A stretch of 6,721 nt of DNA from an uncultured Treponema sp. (GCA_937892225.1 CALAUH010000024.1:1-6721), one strand, 5' to 3'. Positions 1 through 6,110 are shown, counted from the stretch's first letter. Numbers and translations: made by a program. Notes: generated from the letters alone by a model not told the origin.

Positions 1-593
1 AAATAATTTATTATTGTTTATTTATATTAGTATTATTATATGGATTATATTTTTTATGTACAAGTTTATTTGCATTCAAAAAAACTAAAGAACAAACTTT
101 TGATAATACAAAAATAAATAAATTTTTAATTTTAATTGCAGCCCGTAACGAGGGGAAAGTTATAGGGAATTTAATCGAAAGTTTAAAAGAACAAAATTAT
201 GATAAAGACAAATATGAAATTGATGTATTTGTAAATAATTCAAGTGATGATACAGATGAAGTTGCAAAAAATGCTGGTGCTAATGTAATTAATGTTGATA
301 TCCCTGTAAAATCAAAAGGTGAAGTATTAAGATATGCATTTAAAAAATTAAAAAATGCAAAATTTGATGCATATATAATATTTGACGCAGATAATATTGT
401 TCATCCAGATTTTTTATTACATATGAACGAATCTTTAAATAAAGGATATAATGTTGCACAAGGATTTAGAGATAGTAAAAACTATTCAGATAACTGGATT
501 AGTGGAAGTTACTCATTATTTTACTATTTACAAAATTTCTTTTTTAAAATGAAATTTAGGACTTTAGTATCATATTGTGGTTTCAACATATAA
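1..593 (+). pseudogene. Family 2 glycosyltransferase, membrane-associated, broken by IS110 fragment
   Basis: Codons in the frame starting at position 3 are open up to a TAA at 591–593. The start lies outside the window. The product begins with a hydrophobic stretch (about 3–77; CLFILVLLYGLYFL), then shows the GT-A nucleotide-sugar fold of GT2 enzymes: strand FLILIAARNEGKVIGNL (from 123), VNNSSDDT (232–255), and the metal-binding DxD in FDADN (381–395). The recognisable part ends with SGSYSLFYYLQNFFF near 545. The last ~15 codons (546–590) are antisense to the transposase remnant and do not look like glycosyltransferase. The later acceptor and QxxRW-type motifs and C-terminal membrane segments of such enzymes are missing, so the gene is very probably inactive. 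A full-length GT2 of this type would be roughly twice as long. The sugar substrate cannot be told. A hand count of 181–480 gives about 24% G+C. Confidence 0.75.
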
Positions 594-2761
594 ATCATTT
601 TAACTACCTGAAAAGATATTTTTCTTAGTTCAGAAGACCCTTTTCTGGTAATATGCCTATTTTTGGCATCATATTGACCAGATTGATATGGAGGAACATC
701 TATTCCTGCATAAGCAATTAAGCTATCAGCTGAATGAAATCTAGTGATATCACCAATTTCAGCTATTAATAAAGGTCTTAAGGTTTCACCAACACACGGC
801 ATGGCTTTAACTATCTCATATTCTCTTAGTTGTTTCGCTAAATCATCCATTCGTGTTAGCATTGAAGTAAGCTCATCAGAGAGATTTCTAAGTGATTTTA
901 TCGAGGTTTTAATACAAGGTGTATTATCTAAAAGAGCAATCTCCTGTTTTGGTCTTGTTATGGCAACATAAAAGAGCCTTCTTTCTTCTTCCACATCTCC
1001 GCCATTTTCTTCAACAGAACGGGCATGTGGAATTAAACCTTCTTCAGCTCCTGCAATAAAAACTACCGGAAATTCCAATCCTTTTGATGCATGAATAGTC
1101 ATTAGATTTACTTTTCCTTTATCGTTTTCATCTTCCATATCATCACGGGAAAGAAGGGTAATTCTATTTAAATAATTAAATAAATTTGGATTAGTATTAT
1201 CCGGATCATTTTCCCAGATTTCCATTGAATTTAATAAAAATTCAATATTTTTCATTTTAAATTGAATTGCTTTTAAACTTTTTGCATATTCAGTTGCAAG
1301 ATGTCCTTTATAATCAATATCTTCAACTAATTCTCTGACTTTTTTTGAAAGTCCGTGTCCGCTTAAAAGTTTGCTTCTATGATTTTCAATTATATCTACG
1401 AAATTCTGTAAATCTTCTCTAATTACATCAGTAGCTTTTGAAAGAGGATCGTTTATTACTGTGTTTATTGCAGTCCATAAAGTACAGTTTTCTTTTTCTG
1501 CTACTTCATTTAGAATTTCTATAGTTGCTCTTCCAATTCCTCTTCTTGGAGTATTTATAATTCTTAACAGATTGATATCATCATCATGATTAGAAATGAC
1601 TCTTAGATAACTGATTACATCTTTGATTTCTTTTCTTTCAAAAAAACTTGTTCCACCGCTAATTGTATAAGGAATATTATTTTCCAGAAAAGCTTCTTCT
1701 ATAAATCGACCTTGTGTATTTGCACGCATTAATACACCGAATTCATCATATTTACGTTTTTCTTCTGCACTTATTCCTAAAATGCTTTCTGCAATAAAAC
1801 TGGCTTCATCAGTTTCGTTTTCCGGCATAAAAATTTCTATTGGTTTACCGGCTCCGTTTCCTGACCATAATTTTTTATCTTTACGATTTGTATTATGAGA
1901 AATTACACCGTTTGCTGCTTCCAGAATTGTTTCTGATGAACGATAATTTTGTTCAAGTCTTATTTCTGTTACTTTAAAATCGTGTTCAAAGTTAACAATA
2001 TTCTGATAATCAGCTCCACGCCAGCTGTAAATTGACTGATCGTCATCTCCAACAACTGCGACATTATTTTCTGCAAGTAAATGCATTAATTCATACTGCT
2101 GATGACTGGTATCCTGAAATTCGTCAACCATTATGTATTTATATCTGTTTTTATATTGTGCAAGAACTTCTGGAAATTCCTTAAAAAGTTTTATCGGTAA
2201 AACAATTAAATCGTCAAAATCGACAGCATTGTATAATTTTAATCCTTCCTGATAGCATTCATATAAAGGTCGATACATATCATTTGATGTATCCCAGTTT
2301 TTACGACCTGTTTTAATATTGGAAATTAAATTTCCAATCATATAAATATCCATTGCTTCAGGACTGAATTTTAATTCACGTCCACATTCTTTTATAAGTG
2401 CAACTCGGTCAGTTTCATCATAAATTGAAAAATTTTCACGAAATCCGAGTTTTTCTATATCATTTCTAAGAATTTTTACACCAAATGCATGAAATGTTGA
2501 AACTGTAAGATTCTGTAATTTTTTTTGAGTTAAATCTTTGATTCGCATAGACATTTCTTTAGCAGCTTTATTTGTAAAAGTTAATGCTAAAATCTGACTC
2601 TGCGGAATTCCTGAATCTAACATGTGAGCTATTCTGAAAGTAATTACTCTTGTTTTACCACTGCCGGCTCCTGCAATTATTAAAATAGCGCCATCAATTG
2701 TAGTAACTGCTCTGTATTGTTCAGGATTTAATTCATTTTTTAAAGTTTCTAAATCAAGCAT
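524..2761 (-). CDS. uvrD: UvrD/Rep-family DNA helicase, C-terminal end replaced by IS110 transposase fragment
   Basis: This is a superfamily 1A ATP-dependent 3'-5' DNA helicase, a family that acts in DNA repair and fork restart. Residues 1 to ~606 are helicase. The Q motif is NPEQ (12–15), Walker A GAGSGKT (31–37), motif Ia LTFTNKAAKEM (60–70), Ib STFHAFG (88–94), motif II VDEFQDT (212–218), III VVGDDDQSIYSWRGA (236–250), IV LEQNYRS (269–275), V MTIHASKGLEF (554–564) and VI EERRLFYVAITRPK (592–605). From about residue 607 the protein is an IS110-type transposase C-terminus (MPCVGET at 654–660, AYAGID at 683–688, PYQSG at 691–695). Its last ~5–7 codons are antisense glycosyltransferase sequence. 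The helicase's own last ~60–100 residues, including the end of domain 2A, are gone. No Shine–Dalgarno sequence precedes the ATG, which starts right at the expected transcription start. Whether the fusion is active is unknown. UvrD, PcrA and Rep cannot be separated with the tail missing. Confidence 0.85.
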   Translation of the reverse strand: MLDLETLKNELNPEQYRAVTTIDGAILIIAGAGSGKTRVITFRIAHMLDSGIPQSQILALTFTNKAAKEMSMRIKDLTQKKLQNLTVSTFHAFGVKILRNDIEKLGFRENFSIYDETDRVALIKECGRELKFSPEAMDIYMIGNLISNIKTGRKNWDTSNDMYRPLYECYQEGLKLYNAVDFDDLIVLPIKLFKEFPEVLAQYKNRYKYIMVDEFQDTSHQQYELMHLLAENNVAVVGDDDQSIYSWRGADYQNIVNFEHDFKVTEIRLEQNYRSSETILEAANGVISHNTNRKDKKLWSGNGAGKPIEIFMPENETDEASFIAESILGISAEEKRKYDEFGVLMRANTQGRFIEEAFLENNIPYTISGGTSFFERKEIKDVISYLRVISNHDDDINLLRIINTPRRGIGRATIEILNEVAEKENCTLWTAINTVINDPLSKATDVIREDLQNFVDIIENHRSKLLSGHGLSKKVRELVEDIDYKGHLATEYAKSLKAIQFKMKNIEFLLNSMEIWENDPDNTNPNLFNYLNRITLLSRDDMEDENDKGKVNLMTIHASKGLEFPVVFIAGAEEGLIPHARSVEENGGDVEEERRLFYVAITRPKQEIALLDNTPCIKTSIKSLRNLSDELTSMLTRMDDLAKQLREYEIVKAMPCVGETLRPLLIAEIGDITRFHSADSLIAYAGIDVPPYQSGQYDAKNRHITRKGSSELRKISFQVVKMIYMLKPQYDTKVLNFILKKKFCK
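536..943 (-). mobile_element. IS110-family transposase remnant (C-terminal Tnp domain), truncated at both ends
   Basis: Read on the minus strand, residues ~607–741 of the fusion frame match the IS110/IS116/IS902 C-terminal domain: LLDNTP near its start, an LREYEIVKAMPCVGETL stretch, AEIGDITRFHSADSLIAYAG, PYQSG, RHITRKGSSELRK, and MLKPQYDTKVLNFILKK at the end. The serine in PYQSG (residue 694) corresponds to the conserved serine of the family's SG motif, thought to be catalytic. The N-terminal RuvC-like DEDD half is absent. The usual continuation after FILKK (an EGK…NKFLRIYY-like tail) is also absent. No element ends or flanking non-coding region for a bridge RNA remain. About 135 codons stay open with no stop or frameshift, which suggests a fairly recent event. 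Hand-counted G+C of 601–900 is about 34%. The exact edges are uncertain by some 10 bases because the left junction is in an A/T run and the right one shows no clear boundary. Confidence 0.85.
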
Positions 2762-2768
2762 AAAAATT

Positions 2769-2797
2769 AGTATAAAGATAATTAAGAAAAGTGAAAA
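2769..2797 (-). promoter_or_regulatory. Putative sigma-70 promoter for the helicase gene (leaderless)
   Basis: On the minus strand a -10 box TATACT (2774–2769) follows a 17-base spacer after TTTTCA (2797–2792; 4 of 6 to TTGACA). Only seven bases separate the -10 box from the ATG at 2761, so transcription would begin at or next to the start codon. This fits with the absence of any purine-rich ribosome binding site in the bases before the ATG. The -35 match is weak and the region is very A/T-rich, so a chance match is possible. Confidence 0.35.
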
Positions 2798-2803
2798 GTA
2801 ATA

Positions 2804-2832
2804 ATGACTAATAAATAAAAATTTTATATAAT
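2804..2832 (+). promoter_or_regulatory. Putative sigma-70 promoter for the hexokinase gene
   Basis: A perfect TATAAT (2827–2832) lies 17 bases downstream of ATGACT (2804–2809; 4 of 6 to TTGACA). Transcription would start near 2839, about 20 bases before the ATG at 2861, leaving room for the AAGGTGA ribosome binding site (2850–2856). It stands back to back with the helicase promoter; the two -35 boxes are six bases apart. Confidence 0.5.
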
Positions 2833-2860
2833 AAATTACTGAATATTTTAAGGTGAAAGA

Positions 2861-4150
2861 ATGAATACTTGTGTTGAAAGTTTTTTAGCTCGTCATAATT
2901 TTGTTAATCATATTGATGTTATGTCTTTAGCATATGGAATTTTAGATGATATGCGAAAAGGTCTTAAAAAAGAAAATAGTAATCAGGACATGATTAGAAC
3001 TTTTTGTAATCCGCCGGAAAAAATTGCAAAAAACAAATCAGTTATTGTTATCGATGCAGGTGGAACAAATTTCCGTTCATGTTTAGTAACTTTTGATGAA
3101 AATGGAACACCTGTTATTTCTGATATGGAAAAAACAAAAATGCCTGGAGTAGAAAAAGAACTTTCCAGAAAAGAATTTTTTGAACAGATTGCAAATAATC
3201 TTGAACACTTAAAAAATAAATCTGACAGAATCGGTTTTTGTTTTTCATATCCAATGGAAATTAAAGAAAATGGTGATGGAGTACTTTTAGGATTTTCAAA
3301 AGAAGTTAAAGCACCTGAAGTTGTAGGTTCAGAAATAGGTAAGTGCTTGAAAGAAGCTTTAAAAGCTCATGGATGGGCATCTATTAAAAGAATTACATTA
3401 TGTAATGATACAGTTGCGGCTTTACTTGCTGGTGCTGCATGTTCAACTTCTTCAGATAGATTTTCTTCATATATTGGTTTTATTTTAGGAACAGGTATGA
3501 ATGCCGCTTATATTCAGCCTGATTGTGATATTTGTAAAATTAAAAAACAGATTATTGTTTGTGAAAGCGGAAAATATTTAAGTGTAAATAGAGCTGATTT
3601 TGATATTGAATATGCGAAAACTACAACTAAACCAGATTCATTTTATCTTGAAAAATTATGTTCTGGTGCATATTTAGGTCCAGTTTCTTGGTATGCAATT
3701 CAGGCAGCATGTAAAGACAATCTCTTTTCTGAAAAAATGACACAGGCTTTATCTAAAATTGATATTCTGACTTTAATTGAAATTGATAAATTTTTACATT
3801 CACCATACAATAAAGACAGTGTATTGGGAAAAATTGCCTGTGAAACTGGTAATGAGCAGGATAATGACATTTTATTCCAGATTTTAGATGCAATTATAGA
3901 ACGTTCAGCACGTTGTTCTGCTGCAATTTTAATTGCATGTGCAATTCAGTCAAATCAGGGATTTATTTCTACAAAACCAATTTCAATTTTATGTGATGGT
4001 ACAACATTCCATAAAACTTATATGATAAAAGAAAGAGTAAATGGTTATCTTGAACAATATTTGACAAAAGAAAAAGGTATTTATTGGAAAATTGTTTATT
4101 GTGATAATGATATTACTTTAGGTGCTGCAATTTCTGGTTTGATAGACTAG
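2861..4150 (+). CDS. Hexokinase (ATP:hexose 6-phosphotransferase), spirochaete type
   Basis: This is a cytoplasmic enzyme that phosphorylates glucose or a similar hexose with ATP at the entry to glycolysis. It belongs to the hexokinase family rather than the ROK/GlcK type. Visible motifs are phosphate-1 VIVIDAGGTNFR (61–72), sugar-binding GFCFSYP (125–131), LCNDTVAALLAG (180–191) with the catalytic-base Asp183, phosphate-2 FILGTGMNAAY (207–217), the glucose-binding segments CESGKY (234–239) and EKLCSGAYLG (264–273), and the adenosine-site segment ILCDGTTFHK (376–385), followed by LGAAISGL near the C-terminus. At 429 residues it is close to single-domain hexokinases. AAGGTGA precedes the ATG with good spacing. 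It has its own promoter, and a strong promoter for the flagellar operon overlaps its stop region, so the two units are probably transcribed at least partly separately. No terminator hairpin is visible after its stop. Confidence 0.9.
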   Translation: MNTCVESFLARHNFVNHIDVMSLAYGILDDMRKGLKKENSNQDMIRTFCNPPEKIAKNKSVIVIDAGGTNFRSCLVTFDENGTPVISDMEKTKMPGVEKELSRKEFFEQIANNLEHLKNKSDRIGFCFSYPMEIKENGDGVLLGFSKEVKAPEVVGSEIGKCLKEALKAHGWASIKRITLCNDTVAALLAGAACSTSSDRFSSYIGFILGTGMNAAYIQPDCDICKIKKQIIVCESGKYLSVNRADFDIEYAKTTTKPDSFYLEKLCSGAYLGPVSWYAIQAACKDNLFSEKMTQALSKIDILTLIEIDKFLHSPYNKDSVLGKIACETGNEQDNDILFQILDAIIERSARCSAAILIACAIQSNQGFISTKPISILCDGTTFHKTYMIKERVNGYLEQYLTKEKGIYWKIVYCDNDITLGAAISGLID

Positions 4151-4167
4151 AAATAGTGTGATATAAT
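4139..4167 (+). promoter_or_regulatory. Strong sigma-70 promoter, extended -10, at the head of the flagellar operon
   Basis: TTGATA (4139–4144; 5 of 6 to consensus), a 17-base spacer, and TATAAT (4162–4167; 6 of 6) preceded by TG one base upstream (4159–4160), an extended -10. The -35 box overlaps the last codons of the hexokinase gene, whose stop is 4148–4150. Transcription would begin near 4174, about 30 bases before flbB. This points to housekeeping-sigma control of the first flagellar genes rather than sigma-28 control. Confidence 0.7.
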
Positions 4168-4203
4168 AAATTTAATTAATTTGTTTTTAGAAAAGGTGGG
4201 GAA

Positions 4204-4833
4204 ATGTCTTTTCATAGAAATTTTGGTAAATCTTTTGTTCTCATAATTATAATTATTATTTTAATTTTGGGTGGATTATTATGGTTTGATTATCTTGGAA
4301 TAATTCATGCAAAAAATGTATTTACTCCTGTTTATAAAGTTTTTGGTAAACAGACACAGATTTCTTCGACATCTACCCAGAGTAAGCCGTTAGTTTCAAA
4401 TCTTGATGAAGACAGATTAAATAAACAGAAAGAAGCAATTAATTTACAGATAGAAGAATTAGATAAAAGAGAAGCAGATTTAGCTGCACAAGAGCAGTTA
4501 AGTGAACAGATTGCTTTAGAATTGGAAGAAAGAGAAAAAAATCAAGAAGAAAGAGAAAAAACATTTAACCTCCTTAAGAAAAAGTACGATGATAAAGAAG
4601 TAAACATTGAACAGATTGCTAATAACCTAAATGGTATGAAACCTGAAGCGGCTGTTAAAATCCTTTGTGAAATGGATGATCAGGATATAATTGATGTCCT
4701 TCGCAAAGTTGAAGAAAAAGCAAAAACTGAAGGTAAAATGTCAATGGTTTCTTATTGGTTGTCTTTAATGCCATCTGACCGGGCTGCAGAAATACAGAGG
4801 AAGATGTTAAGTAAACCAGAAACTTTAGACTAA
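4204..4833 (+). CDS. flbB: Periplasmic flagellar collar protein FlbB
   Basis: In Borrelia, FlbB sits at the base of the periplasmic collar around the flagellar motor and is needed for collar assembly and stator recruitment. This 209-residue protein has the expected layout: a short basic N-terminus, one membrane segment (about 11–34, with a run of six isoleucines at 14–19), a Ser/Thr-rich linker, and a long charged coiled coil (about 66–130, rich in E, K, R, Q). A C-terminal helical domain (about 134–203) resembles the MgtE_N/MotE type (LNGMKPEAAVKIL, MDDQDIIDVL, LMPSDRAAEIQ). The length is close to the ~205 residues of Borrelia FlbB. The ribosome binding site is AAAAGGTGGGG (4191–4201), immediately before the GAAATG. 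It is the first gene of the operon flbB–fliK–flgD–flgE. The assignment rests on architecture plus gene order; an unrelated MotE-like protein is less likely in this context. Confidence 0.85.
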   Translation: MSFHRNFGKSFVLIIIIIILILGGLLWFDYLGIIHAKNVFTPVYKVFGKQTQISSTSTQSKPLVSNLDEDRLNKQKEAINLQIEELDKREADLAAQEQLSEQIALELEEREKNQEEREKTFNLLKKKYDDKEVNIEQIANNLNGMKPEAAVKILCEMDDQDIIDVLRKVEEKAKTEGKMSMVSYWLSLMPSDRAAEIQRKMLSKPETLD

Positions 4834-4839
4834 TCATTT

Positions 4840-4880
4840 ATTATGGCAATCCTATCAATAGTTTATAGGAGCGCCATAAT
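4840..4880 (+). promoter_or_regulatory. Hairpin sequestering the fliK ribosome binding site and start codon
   Basis: ATTATGGC (4840–4847) is perfectly complementary to GCCATAAT (4873–4880). Inside, CCTAT (4851–4855) pairs with ATAGG (4865–4869), separated from the outer stem by a symmetric 3×3 internal loop (AAT/AGC) and closed by a 9-base loop. The AGGAG ribosome binding site (4867–4871) and the A and T of the ATG at 4879 are in the 3' arm. The 5' arm starts seven bases after the flbB stop codon (4831–4833), so a ribosome finishing flbB would physically open it. No T-run follows, so it is not an intrinsic terminator. The role as a coupling switch is inference. Confidence 0.6.
4867..4871 (+). 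promoter_or_regulatory. Ribosome binding site that sets the fliK start at 4879
   Basis: AGGAG, seven bases before the ATG at 4879. The in-frame ATG 36 bases upstream at 4843 has no purine-rich sequence before it, so the downstream ATG is preferred. Reinitiation at 4843 by ribosomes leaving flbB cannot be excluded. Confidence 0.7.
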
Positions 4881-6099
4881 GCAATCTTATGAAAATCTTT
4901 TCATAAATTTATTTACCAGCGGGGCTGTTTCAAATAAGCCTGAAAATAATCTTTCTCAAACTCAAGAAAAAATTACTACTTCTGCAAATTCAAAATCTTT
5001 TAATGAATATTTAAATGAAGTAAAAGGTTCTAAAGATTCAGAAAAAGAAAATCTTCCTGTAGGAAAAGAAGATAATAAAATAAAAGCTGATGATGTAAAA
5101 GAAGGTGAACCTGCTGAAAAAACTGAAGCAAAAGAAGAAGTTTCAGAAAAAAATGATAAAGATTCTGTAAAAGATAAAAAAGAAACAAAAGATAATGATA
5201 AACAGAATCTTAAAGAAAAAGCAGAAAATAATACTGTAAAAAATCAGGATTTAGTTTTAAATACAGCAGCCGGCGTTCAAAGTGTAAAAGAAAATACTCC
5301 TAAAGAAACAAAAAAAGAACTTAAGGTTAATTCAAATAATAGTTTATCATCATCTTTGAATAAAGAAAAAATTGATGATTCACTTTTAAAAGATATAAAT
5401 CTTGAACTCAAAGATACATTAAAAGAAAATAAACTTGAATCAAATAAAGATAAAAAAATCCAGGTTACAGATTTAAGAACTAAGAATGATTTTAAATCTA
5501 CTTTGGAAGACAAACAGATTAATCCAAAAACTGATGTAAAAATGACAAAAGATAATAATGCAACTATTGTTTTGGATTTAAATAATGTAAATGTAAATAA
5601 AGAGATTGTTACAGACAGTCAAAATCTTTTAGCAAAAGAATCTTCTGCAACTAACGTAATTAGTAATCAGATTCAGAGTGCAATTCCTGATTTTGTAAAA
5701 ACAGGAAGTATTATTCTTAAAGACAATGATAAAGGTTCAATTAATCTTGTATTACATCCGGATGATATTGGTAATGTAAAAATAAATTTATCTATGGATG
5801 GTAAAACTTTAAGCGGACATATTATTGTTGCAACTAAAGAAGCAATGGATGTGTTTAAGGATAATGCTCAGACTTTAAGAGAAGCTTTTGCAAAGAATGG
5901 ATTTGAAGTTGGCAATTTTGATGTTTCTTATAACAATAATTCAGACGGCCAATTCCAGCAGTCAGATAATTTCTTTGATAATAATCAAAGTTTCGGTCAG
6001 AAAATATATAATAATTTGGAAAATACATTGGCAGAATCTAGTAATGTAGATTTTGTTGATAATAAAAATAATGAATATTTTATTAATATCGTTGCATAA
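4879..6099 (+). CDS. fliK: FliK-like flagellar hook-length control protein (Tap1/FlbC type)
   Basis: FliK is a secreted ruler that measures the growing hook and switches the flagellar export gate from hook to filament substrates. With the preferred start the product has 406 residues. The N-terminal part, to about residue 250, is low-complexity and dominated by K, E, D, N and S, with no folded domain I can recognise; such linkers are typical of rulers. A C-terminal Flg_hook domain spans about 276–352: GSIILKDND, then LVLHPDDIGNV (290–300, the family's LxLxPExLGxV signature), LSGHIIVATKEA, LREAFAKNGFEVGNFDV. A N/Q-rich tail follows. It sits between flbB and flgD, the place of tap1 in the treponemal fla operon. 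An extension to the ATG at 4843 would add 12 residues, but that ATG lacks a ribosome binding site. Translation is probably controlled by the hairpin over its start. Confidence 0.85.
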   Translation: MQSYENLFINLFTSGAVSNKPENNLSQTQEKITTSANSKSFNEYLNEVKGSKDSEKENLPVGKEDNKIKADDVKEGEPAEKTEAKEEVSEKNDKDSVKDKKETKDNDKQNLKEKAENNTVKNQDLVLNTAAGVQSVKENTPKETKKELKVNSNNSLSSSLNKEKIDDSLLKDINLELKDTLKENKLESNKDKKIQVTDLRTKNDFKSTLEDKQINPKTDVKMTKDNNATIVLDLNNVNVNKEIVTDSQNLLAKESSATNVISNQIQSAIPDFVKTGSIILKDNDKGSINLVLHPDDIGNVKINLSMDGKTLSGHIIVATKEAMDVFKDNAQTLREAFAKNGFEVGNFDVSYNNNSDGQFQQSDNFFDNNQSFGQKIYNNLENTLAESSNVDFVDNKNNEYFINIVA

Positions 6100-6110
6100 T
6101 GTGACGATAA
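6084..6110 (+). promoter_or_regulatory. Weak candidate sigma-28 (FliA) promoter before flgD
   Basis: TAAT (6084–6087), 15 bases, then GACGATAA (6103–6110), against the consensus TAAA-N15-GCCGATAA (3 of 4 and 7 of 8). A start near 6117 would give a very short leader with the flgD ribosome binding site intact. The same bases form one arm of the hairpin at 6087–6109, which could explain the match without a promoter. A similar -10-like match occurs inside the helicase gene without a -35, so chance occurrence is real. Confidence 0.25.
6087..6109 (+). repeat. Hairpin at the fliK stop codon
   Basis: TATCGT (6087–6092) pairs with ACGATA (6104–6109). The stem continues through two G·U pairs, then C–G and A–T, to a 3-base loop (6097–6099) that is exactly the fliK stop codon TAA. 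This gives a 10-pair stem with two wobbles. There is no T-tract after it, so it is not a normal terminator. It ends about ten bases before the flgD ribosome binding site. A translating ribosome reaching the stop would melt it; it may be incidental. Confidence 0.4.

Noticed and set aside
536..943. A complete, active IS110 element with a bridge RNA
   Set aside because: The N-terminal DEDD half, the C-terminal tail and both non-coding ends are missing, so no bridge RNA or mobility can be supported.
744..971. 75-codon open frame on the + strand
   Set aside because: It is antisense to the transposase fragment and helicase motif VI, has no ribosome binding site and no recognisable domain; a shadow frame.
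2189..2198. Sigma-28-like -10 match (ACCGATAA) on the - strand
   Set aside because: It is inside the helicase coding region, there is no TAAA at the right distance, and no flagellar gene lies downstream; it shows that such matches arise by chance.
4151..4203. A/T palindromic bases after the hexokinase stop as a possible terminator
   Set aside because: The pairing is only short A/T stretches with no G+C-rich stem, and the bases coincide with the flbB promoter and leader.
4655..4837. 60-codon open frame on the - strand within flbB
   Set aside because: It lies opposite the well-supported C-terminal domain of FlbB, with no ribosome binding site; a shadow frame.
4800..4842. Search for a sigma-28 promoter directly before fliK, as described for treponemal tap1
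   Set aside because: No GCCGATAA-like box with a spaced TAAA is visible here; transcription from the flbB promoter is the simpler explanation.
4840..4880. Hairpin as an intrinsic terminator between flbB and fliK
   Set aside because: No T-run follows the stem, and the 3' arm contains the fliK start codon and ribosome binding site.
5277..5513. 78-codon open frame on the - strand within fliK
   Set aside because: The Ser/Phe/Leu-rich product is simply the complement of the Lys/Glu/Asp/Asn-rich fliK linker.
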